From: Irineochytrium annulatum
Lineage: Eukaryota > Chytridiomycota > Chytridiomycetes > Chytridiales > Chytridiaceae
DNA length: 64,000 bases
Assembly (NCBI GenBank): GCA_027600665.1
Contig: JADGJL010000003.1
Span: 62,001-126,000, forward strand
Direction of reading: 5' to 3'
In this document: piece by piece, positions 63,546-64,000 of the stretch
Position numbering within the stretch: position 1 is the stretch's first letter
Layout of the letters: each line of letters opens with the position of its first letter
The notes under the pieces: model-generated
Seen by the model: only the letters and a program-made list of their open reading frames with translations
Told to the model about the DNA's origin: nothing
Databases searched by the model: none
Program-made: the position numbers and the translations under genes

Positions 63546-64000
63546 ATGAAGTCTTTACCATCGATTTTAACCTTGGGGAATCTGAGTTCAGGCATGCTGG
63601 CAGTCATTATGGCTATTCATGGTGAATTTGCCCTGGCTGTGATGATGATATGGGTAGCGATGTTCTTTGATCTGTTTGACGGCTATGCAGCCCGCAAATT
63701 GCACTGTGAGGGTGAGTTCGGGAAAGCCCTGGACTCGCTTGCGGATGTAGTTTCATTCGGAACAGCCCCTGTGCTGATTCTGTACCTGAACTCCATGAAT
63801 GAAGTGAGTGTGCTGGGAATGGCACTGACCGCATTGTTTCCGGTTTGCGGTGCATTGCGCTTGGCCCGTTATAACTGTCAGAAGACAGCAAGCAGCGGTT
63901 TTGTCGGGATGCCGATTACATTTGCCGGAGGTCTGATGTCCTTTTTCGCCCTCTGGAGTCCTTATTTCACACACGGTGTAGCCTATCTTGTCATTATTGT
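63546..64000 (+). CDS. pssA: CDP-diacylglycerol-serine phosphatidyltransferase (3' cut by window end)
   Basis: The first about 151 residues are present. The CDP-alcohol phosphatidyltransferase signature DGxxAR-8-GxxxDxxxD is seen as DGYAAR...GKALDSLAD, near residues 44-66. Membrane helices flank it. It makes phosphatidylserine, the precursor of phosphatidylethanolamine. AAAGGGAG lies about 12 nt before the ATG. The kinase gene ends 21 nt upstream, so the two may be co-transcribed. Confidence 0.9.
   Translation, partial: MKSLPSILTLGNLSSGMLAVIMAIHGEFALAVMMIWVAMFFDLFDGYAARKLHCEGEFGKALDSLADVVSFGTAPVLILYLNSMNEVSVLGMALTALFPVCGALRLARYNCQKTASSGFVGMPITFAGGLMSFFALWSPYFTHGVAYLVII

Noticed and set aside
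1..64000. CRISPR arrays, tRNA or rRNA genes, prophage
   Set aside because: No regularly spaced repeats, no tRNA-like or rRNA-like sequences and no phage structural genes were noticed when reading both strands.

Overview
The window looks like a chromosomal segment of a spore-forming Bacillota bacterium, most likely Paenibacillus. The base composition is balanced, ribosome binding sites are strong GGAGG types, and TTG/GTG starts occur. There is a Spo0E-like phosphatase, a PdxK/ThiD2-type kinase, YesM/YesN-type two-component control of a sugar importer lacking its own ATPase, and two secreted proteins carrying copper-amine-oxidase-N-type stalk domains. The genus is inferred from gene content, not from a database match.

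Bases 1-21,930 are the 3' part of a hybrid trans-AT polyketide/non-ribosomal peptide cluster, read as one rightward operon that enters the window already open. It starts with a PKS protein ([linker]-KR-ACP-KS-KR-ACP-C) without acyltransferase domains. Next comes a five-gene cassette (3-hydroxyacyl-CoA dehydrogenase, ACP, acyl-CoA dehydrogenase, FkbH-like HAD protein, free-standing AT) of the kind that makes a glycerate-derived hydroxymalonyl-ACP extender. The NRPS protein follows: half C domain, A, PCP and a BtrH-like acyltransferase-type domain. After it lie a free ACP, a short HlyD-like membrane protein, two ABC exporter half-transporters, a jelly-roll protein and a second, free-standing BtrH-like protein. 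A bidirectional terminator closes the operon. The product is inferred to be a polyhydroxylated amino-acid/polyketide hybrid, perhaps with a basic (lysine-like) residue. The PCP-BtrH fusion plus a stand-alone paralogue with the same Cys/His pair is the best candidate here for an under-described chain-release system.

Bases 21,944-27,500 hold an MFS efflux pump divergent from an ArsR regulator with two palindromes between them, a MITE-like repeat, a small zinc-ribbon protein, a WYL-type regulator and two tandem C39/BtrH-fold proteins without the catalytic Cys and His. Bases 27,655-35,210 hold the Spo0E-like gene and a sugar ABC importer (two permeases leftward; YesM-type kinase, YesN-type regulator and binding protein rightward).

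Bases 35,227-42,730 contain poorly characterised genes: a DUF7662 protein, a three-gene group (DUF6138-like, degenerate FGE-like, HEAT-like) and the two repeat-containing secreted proteins, one behind a possible attenuator. Bases 42,853-49,800 carry a BdbC-like oxidoreductase, a YtkA-like lipoprotein and a LacI-controlled fructan/sucrose ABC-GH32 operon with a consensus promoter, paired palindromes and a cre-like site.

Bases 49,800-64,000 contain a MerR-controlled alpha/beta hydrolase with a 20-bp operator dyad, an aspartoacylase-like enzyme with an ABC-2 transporter, a DegV protein, a BcrAB-type ABC system with its two-component system, pdxK, another two-component system and the 5' part of pssA, cut by the window edge.
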